Shown here in pieces: positions 32,641 through 41,296 of a stretch of 64,000 nt of DNA (within the stretch, counting starts at the first letter, position 1; the number at the start of each line of letters is the position of its first letter). A program made the translations under genes and the position numbers. The notes under the pieces were generated by a model. The model was given only the letters and a program-made list of their open reading frames with translations. It had not been told where the DNA came from and ran no database searches. The stretch lies in assembly GCA_022835495.1 (NCBI GenBank), contig BQOK01000001.1, positions 124,001 to 188,000 of the forward strand, read 5' to 3'. This DNA is from Oscillospiraceae bacterium (GTDB lineage Bacteria > Bacillota > Clostridia > Oscillospirales > Ruminococcaceae).

Positions 32641-34269
32641 ATGCAGGTCTATAAAGGGGTGAGCGCTTCGCCCGGGCTGGTGATGGGGCCGATCTACCGG
32701 ATCCACCACAGCGGGGCCGGGCTGGGGCGCATCGTGGAGCTGCCGGTGCGGGAGCAGGCCCTGTTCGACGCGGCGGTGGTGCTGGCGAAGGACGAGCTTC
32801 GGCAGCTGGAAGAGGCTGCCGAGGGCGAGGACAGGGACATCATCCTGTTTCAGCGCGTGATGCTGGACGACCCTGCGCTGAACAGGGAGGTGCAGGAATA
32901 CATCGCCGCCGGCGCGGGCAGCGCCGCCGCCATGGAGCGGGCCGCCGCCATCTGCGCCAGGCGCATTGAATCGGTGGACGACGAGTACATACGCCAGCGC
33001 TCGGCCGACGTGCTGGACGCCTGCCGCCGGGTGGTGAACATCCTGGACGGAAGGCCCCGCACCCCGGTGCAGCTGGAGATGCCCAGCATCCTTGCGGGGG
33101 AGCGCATCTTCCCCAGTGACATTGTGTCGGTGGGGCGGGGTATGATCCTGGGGATCGCGGCGGCGGAGGGCAGCGTGCAGAGCCACGCCGCCATCATTGC
33201 CCGGACCATGGGCATCCCCGCGGTGGCCCAGCTGGGCCCGGCCTTTTTGAACGAGGCGCCCCTGACCCGGGGCATCCTAGACGCGGACAACGGCCGCCTG
33301 GTGGTGGACCCGGACCGGGAGGCGGTGCGGGCGGCCCAGCGGCGGATCGTGAGCGGCGGCATTTTGAAAAAGCGCATGGGCGTTTTGAAGAGCCAGCCCT
33401 GCGTGACGCTGGATGGGACCATCCTTTCGCTGCGGGCCAACTGCTCCTGCCCGGAGGACATTGAGATCGCCATGGAGGCCGGGGCCGAGGGGGTGGGCCT
33501 GCTGCGCAGCGAGTTTATGATCGCGGACGGGCGCATCCCCGGCGAGGAAGAGCAGTACTATTTTTACATCAGCTGTTTGCAGGCCGCGGGCGGCAAGCCG
33601 GTGACGGTGCGGACCTTTGACATCGGCTCGGACAAAACCGTGCGCGGGGTGAGCGAGCCCGCCCTGAACCCGGCGCTGGGGATGCGGGGCATCCGGATGA
33701 GCCTGGCGCGGCCCCAGATGTTTTTGGATCAGGTCTGCGCGCTGCTGCGTGCCGCGGCCAAGGGGCCCCTGCAGGTGATGTTCCCCATGATCACCTGCGC
33801 CGAGGACTGGCGGCTGACCATGGAGCTGGTGGACCGGGCCAAGGCCCAGCTGCGCCAGAGGGGCGTGCCCTTTCAGGAGGACACGGTGTTCGGCAGCATG
33901 ATCGAGGTGCCCAGCGCGGCGCTTTTGGCCCCCGAGCTGGCGGCCCAGGGATGCGGGTTTTTCAGCATCGGCACCAACGACCTGACCCAGTACACCTATG
34001 CGGCGGACCGGCTGGACGGGCGGTTTTCGGGATATTTTGCGGGCGAATCCACCGCGGTGCACCGGCTGATCGACCTGACGATCGCCGCGGCAAAGCAGGC
34101 GGGGCTGCCCGTGTGCGCCTGCGGGGTTTCGACCTCGGACCCGGGGCGGGCGGTGCGCTATGCCCGGCAGGGGGTGCGCATTTTGTCCATGGAGGCTTCC
34201 AGCATCCTGCCGGTGAAGGCCAAGCTGCTGGAGGCGGACCTGGCGGCGCCTGAGACCGCGCAGGGGTAG
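32641..34269 (+). CDS. Atypical PTS Enzyme I paralog, 542 aa
   Basis: Same domain order as Enzyme I. The phospho-histidine is retained in GSVQSHAAIIAR (H182) although the usual GGxTSH reads GSVQSH. The PEP-binding barrel is present: GAEGVGLLRSEF, VTVRTFDIGSDK and SIGTNDLTQYT. The C-terminal motif GMCGE(M/L)A reads VCACGVST, keeping the cysteine but losing the glutamate. A normal Enzyme I is encoded at 54931 beside HPr. This copy has no HPr or EII gene nearby, so it may phosphorylate a different partner. The ribosome site is modest (GTGGAAG). Confidence 0.85.
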   Translation: MQVYKGVSASPGLVMGPIYRIHHSGAGLGRIVELPVREQALFDAAVVLAKDELRQLEEAAEGEDRDIILFQRVMLDDPALNREVQEYIAAGAGSAAAMERAAAICARRIESVDDEYIRQRSADVLDACRRVVNILDGRPRTPVQLEMPSILAGERIFPSDIVSVGRGMILGIAAAEGSVQSHAAIIARTMGIPAVAQLGPAFLNEAPLTRGILDADNGRLVVDPDREAVRAAQRRIVSGGILKKRMGVLKSQPCVTLDGTILSLRANCSCPEDIEIAMEAGAEGVGLLRSEFMIADGRIPGEEEQYYFYISCLQAAGGKPVTVRTFDIGSDKTVRGVSEPALNPALGMRGIRMSLARPQMFLDQVCALLRAAAKGPLQVMFPMITCAEDWRLTMELVDRAKAQLRQRGVPFQEDTVFGSMIEVPSAALLAPELAAQGCGFFSIGTNDLTQYTYAADRLDGRFSGYFAGESTAVHRLIDLTIAAAKQAGLPVCACGVSTSDPGRAVRYARQGVRILSMEASSILPVKAKLLEADLAAPETAQG

Positions 34270-34286
34270 ACCGAAAGGAAAAAAGA

Positions 34287-34919
34287 ATGAAAATAGGCGT
34301 GATACAGGCCAGCTCGCAAAAGGAGAAAAACCGGCTTTTATATGAGTGCACAAAAAAGGCGGTGCAGGGCAAAGGCCATGAGGTGATCAATTTCGGGGTA
34401 CAGGCCGGGGACGGCGCGGAGTACAGCTATGTGCAGGCGGCCCTTTTGATCTGCCTGCTGCTGGAGAGCAAAGCGGTGGACTTTGTGGTGACGGGCTGTT
34501 CCTCGGGCCAGGGCATGATGCTGGCCTGCAACAGCCTGCCCGGGGTGCTATGCGGGTACGCCCCCACCCCCGCCGACGCGTACCTGTTCGGGCGCATCAA
34601 CGGGGGAAATGCACTGTCGGTGCCGCTGGGGCTGAACTTTGGGTGGGCCGGGGAAATAAACCTGCAGTACACCCTGAACGCGCTGTTTGAAGAACCCTTT
34701 GGCATGGGCTACCCCCCGCAGGACGCTGGCAGGAAGCAGACGGACACCCGGCTGCTGAAAAGCATCAACCGCGCGGCCAAGCGGGAGCTGGCCGATGCGC
34801 TGGCCCGCCTGGACCCCGGATTTGTGGAAAGCTGCCTGCAGTGGGAAAGGGTGCGGGACTTTATTTTGCAGCACGGCCGCCGTTCCGGCCTGGCGGAATG
34901 GCTGGGCGGCTGCGGCTGA
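34287..34919 (+). CDS. RpiB/LacAB-family sugar-phosphate isomerase-like protein, 210 aa
   Basis: MKIGVIQASSQKEKNRLLYECTKKAV and VVTGCSSGQGMMLACN follow the RpiB fold and its active-site cysteine loop (normally GTGIGxxIAANK). The protein has about 60 more C-terminal residues than RpiB (usually near 150). It starts 17 bases after the Enzyme I-like gene with GAAAGG, so the two are coupled. It may act on a phosphosugar made through that paralog, but the substrate is unknown. Confidence 0.75.
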   Translation: MKIGVIQASSQKEKNRLLYECTKKAVQGKGHEVINFGVQAGDGAEYSYVQAALLICLLLESKAVDFVVTGCSSGQGMMLACNSLPGVLCGYAPTPADAYLFGRINGGNALSVPLGLNFGWAGEINLQYTLNALFEEPFGMGYPPQDAGRKQTDTRLLKSINRAAKRELADALARLDPGFVESCLQWERVRDFILQHGRRSGLAEWLGGCG

Positions 34920-34930
34920 CCGCCTGTTTT

Positions 34931-34959
34931 AAGGGGCGCCGGAAGATCCGGCGCCCCTT
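34931..34959. terminator. Intrinsic terminator
   Basis: AAGGGGCGCCGGA pairs perfectly with TCCGGCGCCCCTT; T-rich DNA lies on both sides, so it may serve both converging genes. Confidence 0.7.
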
Positions 34960-35071
34960 GGCTTTAAAAAAGAGATTCGCAAAATGCAGCGGCGGGGCAA
35001 GGGCGCAAAAAATTGGCGGCGCCGGGGGTTTTGCCCGCCAGGCCCCCCACGGGGGGCACCGGGGAAAGGGG

Positions 35072-36490
35072 CTATTCCGGCCGGCCTTCCAGTTGGGCCA
35101 AAGTGAGGTTTTGCAGGCGGTACACCGCCAGGGCATACACCGAAAAGCTCTGGTCCAGCGTGGCCAGATTGGTGCCCTCGTCCGGGCCGTGGCAGCTGCC
35201 CACACAGGACGGCTTTTCCTCATCTTCGGGAAGGCCCGGCCCAAAGCTGACCGCCCGCCTGAAACACCGGGCGTAGGTGCCGCCGCCCCAAGCATAGGCG
35301 GGCGCGCCGCTTCCGGTCACATCCCGGTAGGCTTTCATCAGGGTCTGGAGGACTTTGTCTTCCGGAGGGATATAAAAGGGGGCCGAGGCGCTGAGAAGGC
35401 GAAAATCGCCCCCCGCGCTTTTGGCCAGCGCAGACAGCGCGCTGGTTAGGCTGCCGCTGCTGGTCGCAGAGGGGTAGCGGATGTTCATGTTTTGGCGCGC
35501 CAGGCCGTTTTCCACCCGCAGGATCCCGCCCGCACAGGTGAGCGGCCCGAAGATATCGTCGCGGCAGGCAAGCCCCAGCCCTTCGCCGTAAAAAGAGCGG
35601 TGCAGCTTTTGCAGCAGCGCGAAGGCGGGCTGCTCGCCGGGGCTGAGCAGCCCGTTTTGCAGCAGAAAGTCCAACAGGAGCCCGGCTGCGCTGACGCCGC
35701 GCTCCGGCATGGCGCAGTGGGCGCCGACGCCCCGCGCGGTGAGCCGGAAAAGCGGGCCCTCGGCCCGGACGGAAAGGTCTGCCGGCAAAAGCAGGGTGGG
35801 ATCCCACTCCCGCAGCCAGCACACGGCCTGCTCCGGGATCATGTTACTGGCATCGCCCGACTGGAGCCGCTGCACCTTCCCGGCGGGCATCGGCAGGGTC
35901 CATTCCCCCTCGAACAGCCCCTTTTCGCCGCTGCAGACCGGGAACAGAGCGTCGGAGGACAGACAGAACGCCGGCTGGGGCTGCGCCGCGAGATACGGCC
36001 CCACATCCCGCATGCCTGTTTCTTCGGCGCAGCCCATCAGGGTGCGCAGGGTATAGCGCAGCGGCACGCCGCTCTCGCGCAGAAACTTTGCCAGATACAT
36101 GCAGTACACCAGCGCGCCCTTGTCGTCGTCGGTGCCGCGGCCGATCAGCCATTGGCCCCGCCGCTCCATGCAAAACGGGTCAAAGTGCCAGCCCTCGCCC
36201 GCGGGGACCACGTCCAGGTGGGTGATGGTGGCGATGTGCTCTTTCTGCCGGCCGGGCAGGTCGAACCAGCCCATATATCCCTGGTGGTGGTGCGGCTCAA
36301 AGCCCATGCGCCGGGCAATGGCCAGGGCGGCGTCCAGCGCTTGGCGGGGGCCGGGGCCGAAGGGCGCCCCGGGCGCCGGCGGCCCTGCCACGCTGGGAAT
36401 CGCCACCAGCGCGGCGAGGTCCTGAAGGATGGCCTCTTTGTTTTCCTGCAAAAACGCCTGGGCCCGGCGCAGCAATTCCTGTTCCTGCAT
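35072..36490 (-). CDS. M20-family metallopeptidase (PepV/Xaa-His dipeptidase-like), 472 aa
   Basis: Di-zinc peptidase. Metal-binding motifs: THLDVVPAG (His and catalytic Asp), GTDDDKG, CAEETG (catalytic Glu pair) and CHGPDEG near the C-terminus. Length and an inserted lid domain fit the PepV group of dipeptidases. The start is taken as the second in-frame ATG (36490), six bases from AAAGGG; the ATG at 36496 is too close. It follows the MmgE/PrpD gene by 73 bases on the same strand and may belong to that operon. Confidence 0.85.
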   Translation of the reverse strand: MQEQELLRRAQAFLQENKEAILQDLAALVAIPSVAGPPAPGAPFGPGPRQALDAALAIARRMGFEPHHHQGYMGWFDLPGRQKEHIATITHLDVVPAGEGWHFDPFCMERRGQWLIGRGTDDDKGALVYCMYLAKFLRESGVPLRYTLRTLMGCAEETGMRDVGPYLAAQPQPAFCLSSDALFPVCSGEKGLFEGEWTLPMPAGKVQRLQSGDASNMIPEQAVCWLREWDPTLLLPADLSVRAEGPLFRLTARGVGAHCAMPERGVSAAGLLLDFLLQNGLLSPGEQPAFALLQKLHRSFYGEGLGLACRDDIFGPLTCAGGILRVENGLARQNMNIRYPSATSSGSLTSALSALAKSAGGDFRLLSASAPFYIPPEDKVLQTLMKAYRDVTGSGAPAYAWGGGTYARCFRRAVSFGPGLPEDEEKPSCVGSCHGPDEGTNLATLDQSFSVYALAVYRLQNLTLAQLEGRPE

Positions 36491-36563
36491 ATGCATCCCT
36501 TTCGATCAATGGCAGCGCGGCCGCCCCGGAGGCCCGGGGCGGCCGCGCTGTGAAATGGCTTTT

Positions 36564-37946
36564 TTACCGGCCGGACAGCAGCGCGGTGAGCTCGTTCAGG
36601 TCGGTACAGGCTTCCAGATGGGCCACGCCCGCGGCAAACGCTTCGGCGTTTTCCCGGCCGATGAAATCGGCGGCGCGCGCCACGAAGAATTCCTGTTCTT
36701 CCCGCAGCGTGAAGTTGTTGCGGGGGTGGCCCTTGGGGCAGCGCAGGGTTTCGCGGAAGGTGCGCCCATCCTTGCAGGCCACCTCCACGGTGGTTTCGGG
36801 GAAGGTGCCCTGCCAGAACACCTCGAACATGTGCAGGCGGTTGGCCTGCGGGCCAAAATACTCCACAATCCCGGACAGTTCGCACAGCTCTTTGCTGGAG
36901 CGGCTCTCGAGGCTGTACCAATCTTCCGAGGGCTTTTTGCCGCTCAGGTAGCAGGCGAAGCAGTGGGGCAGGCTGTATTCCGCCTGGATGAGGCCCATGG
37001 GCAGCGGGTTTTCGGCGCTGATGATGTCGATGATGGGGGAAACCCGGACCTTTTCAATGTCGGCCAGGGTGAGTTTTTCCCGGGTGCAGATGTTGTGCAG
37101 GCCGTCCAGAGGGGCCTGCACCCATACGTTGGCAGGCCAGTGCTTGAGCAGGGTTTCGTTGATGTAGAAGGTCTTGCCAAGATCCTTGTCCAGCCAATCC
37201 CAATCGCACTTGTTGGAGACGTACAGCCAGTAGCCGGTGTCGCCCTCCAGGCCGTCGTAATAATACTCGAAGCCCTGTTTTGTGATCTCGGCGCTCTCGG
37301 CGCCGCTTCTGCCCGCGATGCCGTGGGCGTAGTGGTAAATGTCGCCGTCGCCGTCCTTTCCCATGAGGGTGGGCGCCTGATATGCGGCCAGCGAGATGCA
37401 GGCCGCCATCTGCGCGGCGTCGAGCCCCAAGAGCTTGCCCGCCGCCACCGCCGAGGCGAACACCTGCCAGTTGACCAGCCCCCAGCCCCGGCCCTGGGCC
37501 AGGTAGCTGTCGAATTCCGGCTGCACTGCCATGGCGATGCGCTGGTATACCTCGTAGGCGGCCACGATCGCCGTGATCACATCCCGGCCTGCCGCGTGGG
37601 TCTGCTCGCCGTAGGCAAAGGATGCGGGGATCGCGCCGGCCGAGGCGTGACCGGTCCAGGTGCAGTCTTCCCAGTCCAGCACGTCCGACGCGGCGCCGTT
37701 GGCGTACACCGCGTCCGCAGCGGCCACACGCACGCTCGGCGCCCCCCAAAGGGTGGCCTGGGCACAGCTGCCCCGGCTGGCGGCCAGCGCGGCGGCGTTG
37801 GCCGTGGGGCTCATTTTGGTGCTGGCGATGCTCACGCCGATGGTGTGCAGAATGATTTTTTTGGCCTGTTCCACGGCGTCGGCGGGCAGGTCCTCGTAGT
37901 TCAGCTGCGCCGCGTATTGGCCCAAGATCCTGGTGTATTCTTTCAT
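36564..37946 (-). CDS. MmgE/PrpD-family protein, 460 aa
   Basis: The family includes 2-methylcitrate dehydratase, cis-aconitate decarboxylase and iminodisuccinate epimerase. The helical core with NGAASDVLDWEDCTWTGHASAG (about residues 82-103) is the family active-site region, with the D and H present. The C-terminal mixed domain is complete. AGGAGGT precedes the ATG. No prpB or prpC genes are nearby, so a methylcitrate role is unsupported. Placed after an MFS gene under a LacI operator, it probably acts on an imported carboxylic acid. Confidence 0.85.
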   Translation of the reverse strand: MKEYTRILGQYAAQLNYEDLPADAVEQAKKIILHTIGVSIASTKMSPTANAAALAASRGSCAQATLWGAPSVRVAAADAVYANGAASDVLDWEDCTWTGHASAGAIPASFAYGEQTHAAGRDVITAIVAAYEVYQRIAMAVQPEFDSYLAQGRGWGLVNWQVFASAVAAGKLLGLDAAQMAACISLAAYQAPTLMGKDGDGDIYHYAHGIAGRSGAESAEITKQGFEYYYDGLEGDTGYWLYVSNKCDWDWLDKDLGKTFYINETLLKHWPANVWVQAPLDGLHNICTREKLTLADIEKVRVSPIIDIISAENPLPMGLIQAEYSLPHCFACYLSGKKPSEDWYSLESRSSKELCELSGIVEYFGPQANRLHMFEVFWQGTFPETTVEVACKDGRTFRETLRCPKGHPRNNFTLREEQEFFVARAADFIGRENAEAFAAGVAHLEACTDLNELTALLSGR

Positions 37947-38134
37947 CTCGTACCTCCTGAAAATTATGGTTTGATTTATTTATTAAAAACTCAGTTTAAA
38001 GCACCCGCGCCGCACCCTTTGCGGGGCAGCCGGCCTGTATGTGAAAAACGGCGCTCAGCACCCCTGTTTTTATAAACCTGCCGGCATGGCGGTGGGGCGC
38101 GGCCCCGAGAGCCATGCCTTTGCAGGGATGCGGC
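37947..38134 (-). other. Intergenic repeat-like region
   Basis: No gene. The stretch AAAGCACCC...CCTTTGCGGGGCAGCCGG around 37995-38035 resembles AAAGCACCC...CCTTTTGCGGGGCACCCGG at 39655-39692, suggesting a dispersed intergenic repeat. No clear terminator. Confidence 0.4.
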
Positions 38135-39433
38135 TCAGGAAGCCTTGGCGGGCTCCACATAGCCCTGGAAGCCGGGGCGGGTTTCCACCCACAGCGGGTG
38201 CTTTTTGCTGGTGGCCACCACGCCCAGGATGAGCAGGATGACCGACAGACCGCCGAAAATGGCGAACACGGTATTGTAGGAGCCCACCTTGTCGTAGGTA
38301 AAGTTGAGCAGCGGGAAGCCCAGGGTACTGCCGATGGTGCGGAAAACAACGGAATAGCTCATGAATTTGGAGTATTCTTTAAAGCCGAATACGTCACGCA
38401 TGAACACCGGCAGCACCGTGAACAGAATGATGCCCACGCCCATTGCCAGGCCGATCACAGGGCCCAGGAAGCTGCGTTCCGGTGTGATGACCAGCAGAGA
38501 GGCGATGGCAAGCAGGTAGCCGCCCACGCACAGCGTTGTGCCGACCCGCACGCCCCAGCGATCCATTGCCCAGCCCAGCGGCAGCAAAAACACCACGGAC
38601 CCAATGCTGAACAGGCCCACCACATCGCCCGAGAACACCGTGTCGAAGCCGACCTTGCTCAGGTGCGCCGGTACGGCGTACACCACCGGGTACACGATCA
38701 GGCCGGTGATAAAGGTCCAGAGGTACGCGCAATACAGCTTGGGCGAGCGCAGCGAGGTTTTGAACCGTGCGCCGGGCAGGGTGGCGGGGTCCGGCTTTGC
38801 TTCGGTTTCGCCCTCCTTGTGCTCCACCCCCCAGGGGGTAAGATTCTTTGCGGACGGGTGATCCCGGATGACCAGGAACACCAGCACGGTCACGGCCAGG
38901 ATCAGCCACATGGTATAGAGCATTGCCGTGCGCCAGCCGGAGCTCTCGATCCAGGAGGCGACCATCTTGGAGGTAAAGAAGGCGCAGAGGTTGCTGAAGG
39001 TGAACATGGCGCTGATGATGGTGGCGCCTTTGCGGGCGAACCAGTTGTTGACAATGTTGCCCACGCTGACCTGGCTGAACAGCGGCCAGATAAACCCGGA
39101 AACCGCCGACGCCAGAAAGATCATGGGCAGATTGCCGGAAACGGCGTAGAGCAGCGCCGCCAGGGCGCCGGCAAACGCGCCGGCGGTGATGATGTAGCGG
39201 ATCTTAAACCTGCGCTCGATGCGGACATACAAAAAGTATAACACGCCGGACACGATCTCGTTAAAGGACTGCGTGAGGGAATAAGCGCCGTGGGAGATGC
39301 CCAGTTCCTCGGTGATGGGCACCATATAAAGACCGAACGCGTTGCTGAACAGGAACACAGCTGGCAGCGCGATGGCGTACACGATGACCACTAAAAACGC
39401 ATAGTGGAATTTCCGGTTTGAAGTTTGTTTCAT
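38135..39433 (-). CDS. MFS transporter, oxalate/formate-antiporter-like (OFA), 432 aa
   Basis: Twelve membrane helices with a central cytoplasmic loop near residues 190-225. FSNAFGLYMVPITEELGISHGAYSL resembles the OFA monocarboxylate group, and LPLGWAMDRWGVRVG is the MFS loop motif of the second half. The ATG at 39433 has GAGGAGG; the upstream TTG lies inside that site. A LacI operator sits 40 bases before the start. The MmgE/PrpD gene follows, suggesting a carboxylate substrate. Confidence 0.88.
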   Translation of the reverse strand: MKQTSNRKFHYAFLVVIVYAIALPAVFLFSNAFGLYMVPITEELGISHGAYSLTQSFNEIVSGVLYFLYVRIERRFKIRYIITAGAFAGALAALLYAVSGNLPMIFLASAVSGFIWPLFSQVSVGNIVNNWFARKGATIISAMFTFSNLCAFFTSKMVASWIESSGWRTAMLYTMWLILAVTVLVFLVIRDHPSAKNLTPWGVEHKEGETEAKPDPATLPGARFKTSLRSPKLYCAYLWTFITGLIVYPVVYAVPAHLSKVGFDTVFSGDVVGLFSIGSVVFLLPLGWAMDRWGVRVGTTLCVGGYLLAIASLLVITPERSFLGPVIGLAMGVGIILFTVLPVFMRDVFGFKEYSKFMSYSVVFRTIGSTLGFPLLNFTYDKVGSYNTVFAIFGGLSVILLILGVVATSKKHPLWVETRPGFQGYVEPAKAS

Positions 39434-39472
39434 GAATGGCCTCCTCAAAAAAATAATTTTTGTTTTGAAAAA

Positions 39473-39484
39473 GGGAACGTTCCC
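39473..39484. promoter_or_regulatory. LacI-type operator GGGAACGTTCCC before the MFS gene
   Basis: Perfect 12-base palindrome with central CG, the LacI/GalR operator form, identical to sites at 41244 and 42350. Confidence 0.85.
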
Positions 39485-39494
39485 AATTTACTAT

Positions 39495-39645
39495 AAAAAA
39501 TATACGCCCAGAGGCCGTATATTTTTTATTGCTCCGCAATAAAAAACTTATCTTGAGGGCCCTGTCCCTCGCCGCTTGCGCGGCAACCGGGGCAGATGGC
39601 CGAAAAAATAGCCTGCGGCTATTTTTTATTGCTCTGTAATAAAAG
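39495..39645. repeat. Twin hairpins with a repeated 3' flank
   Basis: Hairpin one: AAAAAATATACG / CGTATATTTTTT (39495-39527). Hairpin two: AAAAAATAGCC / GGCTATTTTTT (39603-39627). Each is followed by ATTGCTCYGYAATAAAA, so a unit of about 25 bases recurs 100 bases apart. Either may terminate the symporter gene on the minus strand. Confidence 0.65.
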
Positions 39646-39730
39646 CTTGATCCCAAAGCACCCCTGCCCCGCCTTTTGCGGGGCACCCGGTATGGAGGTG
39701 CAAAAAACAGCCTTTGCTTCGCTGCGGAAG

Positions 39731-41212
39731 TCAGCTTTTTTGCGTGCTTTTCACGCGGCGGAATTTTTCCTGGAAATAATAGGTGGCCTCGATCTCCTGC
39801 CGGGTGGGGGCTTTGCCAAACCGCTGGCCGATCAGGCAGCCGGCCAGGCAGCAGGGCAGCCCGATCCAGATGGCGTCGAGCCCCCAGGGGCGCCCCAGGA
39901 GGGTCCAAAGAAGGGCGGCGGCCCCGCCGCAAACAATGCCCGCCATGGCGCCCTCGGTGTTCATTCGTTTGGAGAACCAGGCGAACAGGTAAGGGATCAC
40001 CAGCGCGGCCGCGCAGATGGACATCACCACGTCCATCAGTTCCATGATGCCCTGGAACCAGAGGGACAGCCCGATGCTGAAAACCGTGCACAGGGCAATG
40101 CCCAGGCGGCTCAGGGCGATGTCCTTTTGATCGCCGATCACCCGACCCTTCGAGACAAGGTAGGTTTGAATGACGTTTTTGGAGATGATCATGCCGCCGG
40201 CGAACAGGGTGGAGGACGCGCAGGACATGATGGTGGAGAGGACCCCGTACAGCAGCAGCAGCCCCACCACGGGACCGGCCTTCATCATGAGCTCGTAAAA
40301 CACCATATTGGGTTCCACGCCGGGACCCAGCAGCACTTTTGCGGCCACACCGATGTAGCAGGGAACCAGCAGGATGGGCAGAACCAAAAAGGTGCCGAGG
40401 TACAGGCCTTTTTTTGCCGAGGCGTCGTTTTTGGCGGAGGCCACACGCTGCAGATCGTCCTGATTGCCAACAATGACCAAAAGGCCCATGGTGATGCAGT
40501 AATAAACAAGTTCTTTCACCCAGCCAAACCCCTGGAACAGGGAGAGCGCCTGCGGTTGGCCGGCCGCCTGATAGAAATCGGCCACCGGCTGCCAGCCGCC
40601 CAGCGAATACAGCACGAAGCCCAGCATTAAAAACGGGCAGAGGGTCTGGAACACCGACTGGATGAAGTTGGTGACCATCACGCTTAAAAAGCCCGAGATG
40701 GAGGTATAGAACAGAATGATGGCCGCCGATACCAGCACCCCCTGAACGTGGGACCAGCCCAGCACGGTTGTGAGCAAAAAGGCCATTGCGTTGAACTGCA
40801 GGCCCATCATCATGCAATATTTCAGGGCAAAGCCGATGCCCACCAGATACTGGATGGCGCCGTTGTAACCCGGGAAGCGCTTTTGATAAAACTCTGCGAT
40901 GGTGAACAGCTTGAGTGAGCGCAGGCGGCTGACGAAAAAGAAGATCCAGGGCAGGGTGACAAGGTACAGGCTCGCATAGCTCCACCAGCTCACCACGCCC
41001 CCCATATAGCTGCCGGCGCAAAGCCCGATGAGCCCTGCGCTGCCCACCCACGCGCCAATGCTGACCGCCGCGATCACTGCGGAGCCGAACCGGTTTGCCG
41101 CCAGGCCGAAATCGTTGATGGATTTTGTGGCCTGCCTGCGCAAAACGACGCCGATCACGATCATGGCCGCCATATACACCGCCATGGCGGCGACACAAAA
41201 GGTTGTACTCAT
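39731..41212 (-). CDS. Sodium:solute symporter family protein, 493 aa
   Basis: Thirteen or so membrane helices of the SSS family, as in PanF, PutP and sugar symporters. The N-terminus with RRQATKSINDFGLAANRFG and the segment FTIAEFYQKRFPGYNG are family hallmarks. GAGGAGG precedes the ATG. A GGGAACGTTCCC operator lies 32 bases upstream and the regulator gene is next door. The substrate is unknown but probably shared with or related to that of the MFS transporter. Confidence 0.9.
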   Translation of the reverse strand: MSTTFCVAAMAVYMAAMIVIGVVLRRQATKSINDFGLAANRFGSAVIAAVSIGAWVGSAGLIGLCAGSYMGGVVSWWSYASLYLVTLPWIFFFVSRLRSLKLFTIAEFYQKRFPGYNGAIQYLVGIGFALKYCMMMGLQFNAMAFLLTTVLGWSHVQGVLVSAAIILFYTSISGFLSVMVTNFIQSVFQTLCPFLMLGFVLYSLGGWQPVADFYQAAGQPQALSLFQGFGWVKELVYYCITMGLLVIVGNQDDLQRVASAKNDASAKKGLYLGTFLVLPILLVPCYIGVAAKVLLGPGVEPNMVFYELMMKAGPVVGLLLLYGVLSTIMSCASSTLFAGGMIISKNVIQTYLVSKGRVIGDQKDIALSRLGIALCTVFSIGLSLWFQGIMELMDVVMSICAAALVIPYLFAWFSKRMNTEGAMAGIVCGGAAALLWTLLGRPWGLDAIWIGLPCCLAGCLIGQRFGKAPTRQEIEATYYFQEKFRRVKSTQKS

Positions 41213-41243
41213 GCCTGCTGCCTCCTCAGCTTTTCCATTTTAA

Positions 41244-41255
41244 GGGAACGTTCCC
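41244..41255. promoter_or_regulatory. LacI-type operator GGGAACGTTCCC before the symporter gene
   Basis: Second perfect copy of the 12-base palindrome, between the symporter gene and the LacI gene. Confidence 0.85.
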
Positions 41256-41296
41256 ATTTTTGGGCGCAATTCTCTTTTTTCATTTTTTTGCGCCGG

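Noticed and set aside
39495-39645. CRISPR-like array
   Set aside because: Only two units with unlike hairpins and a shared tail, no regular spacers and no cas genes.
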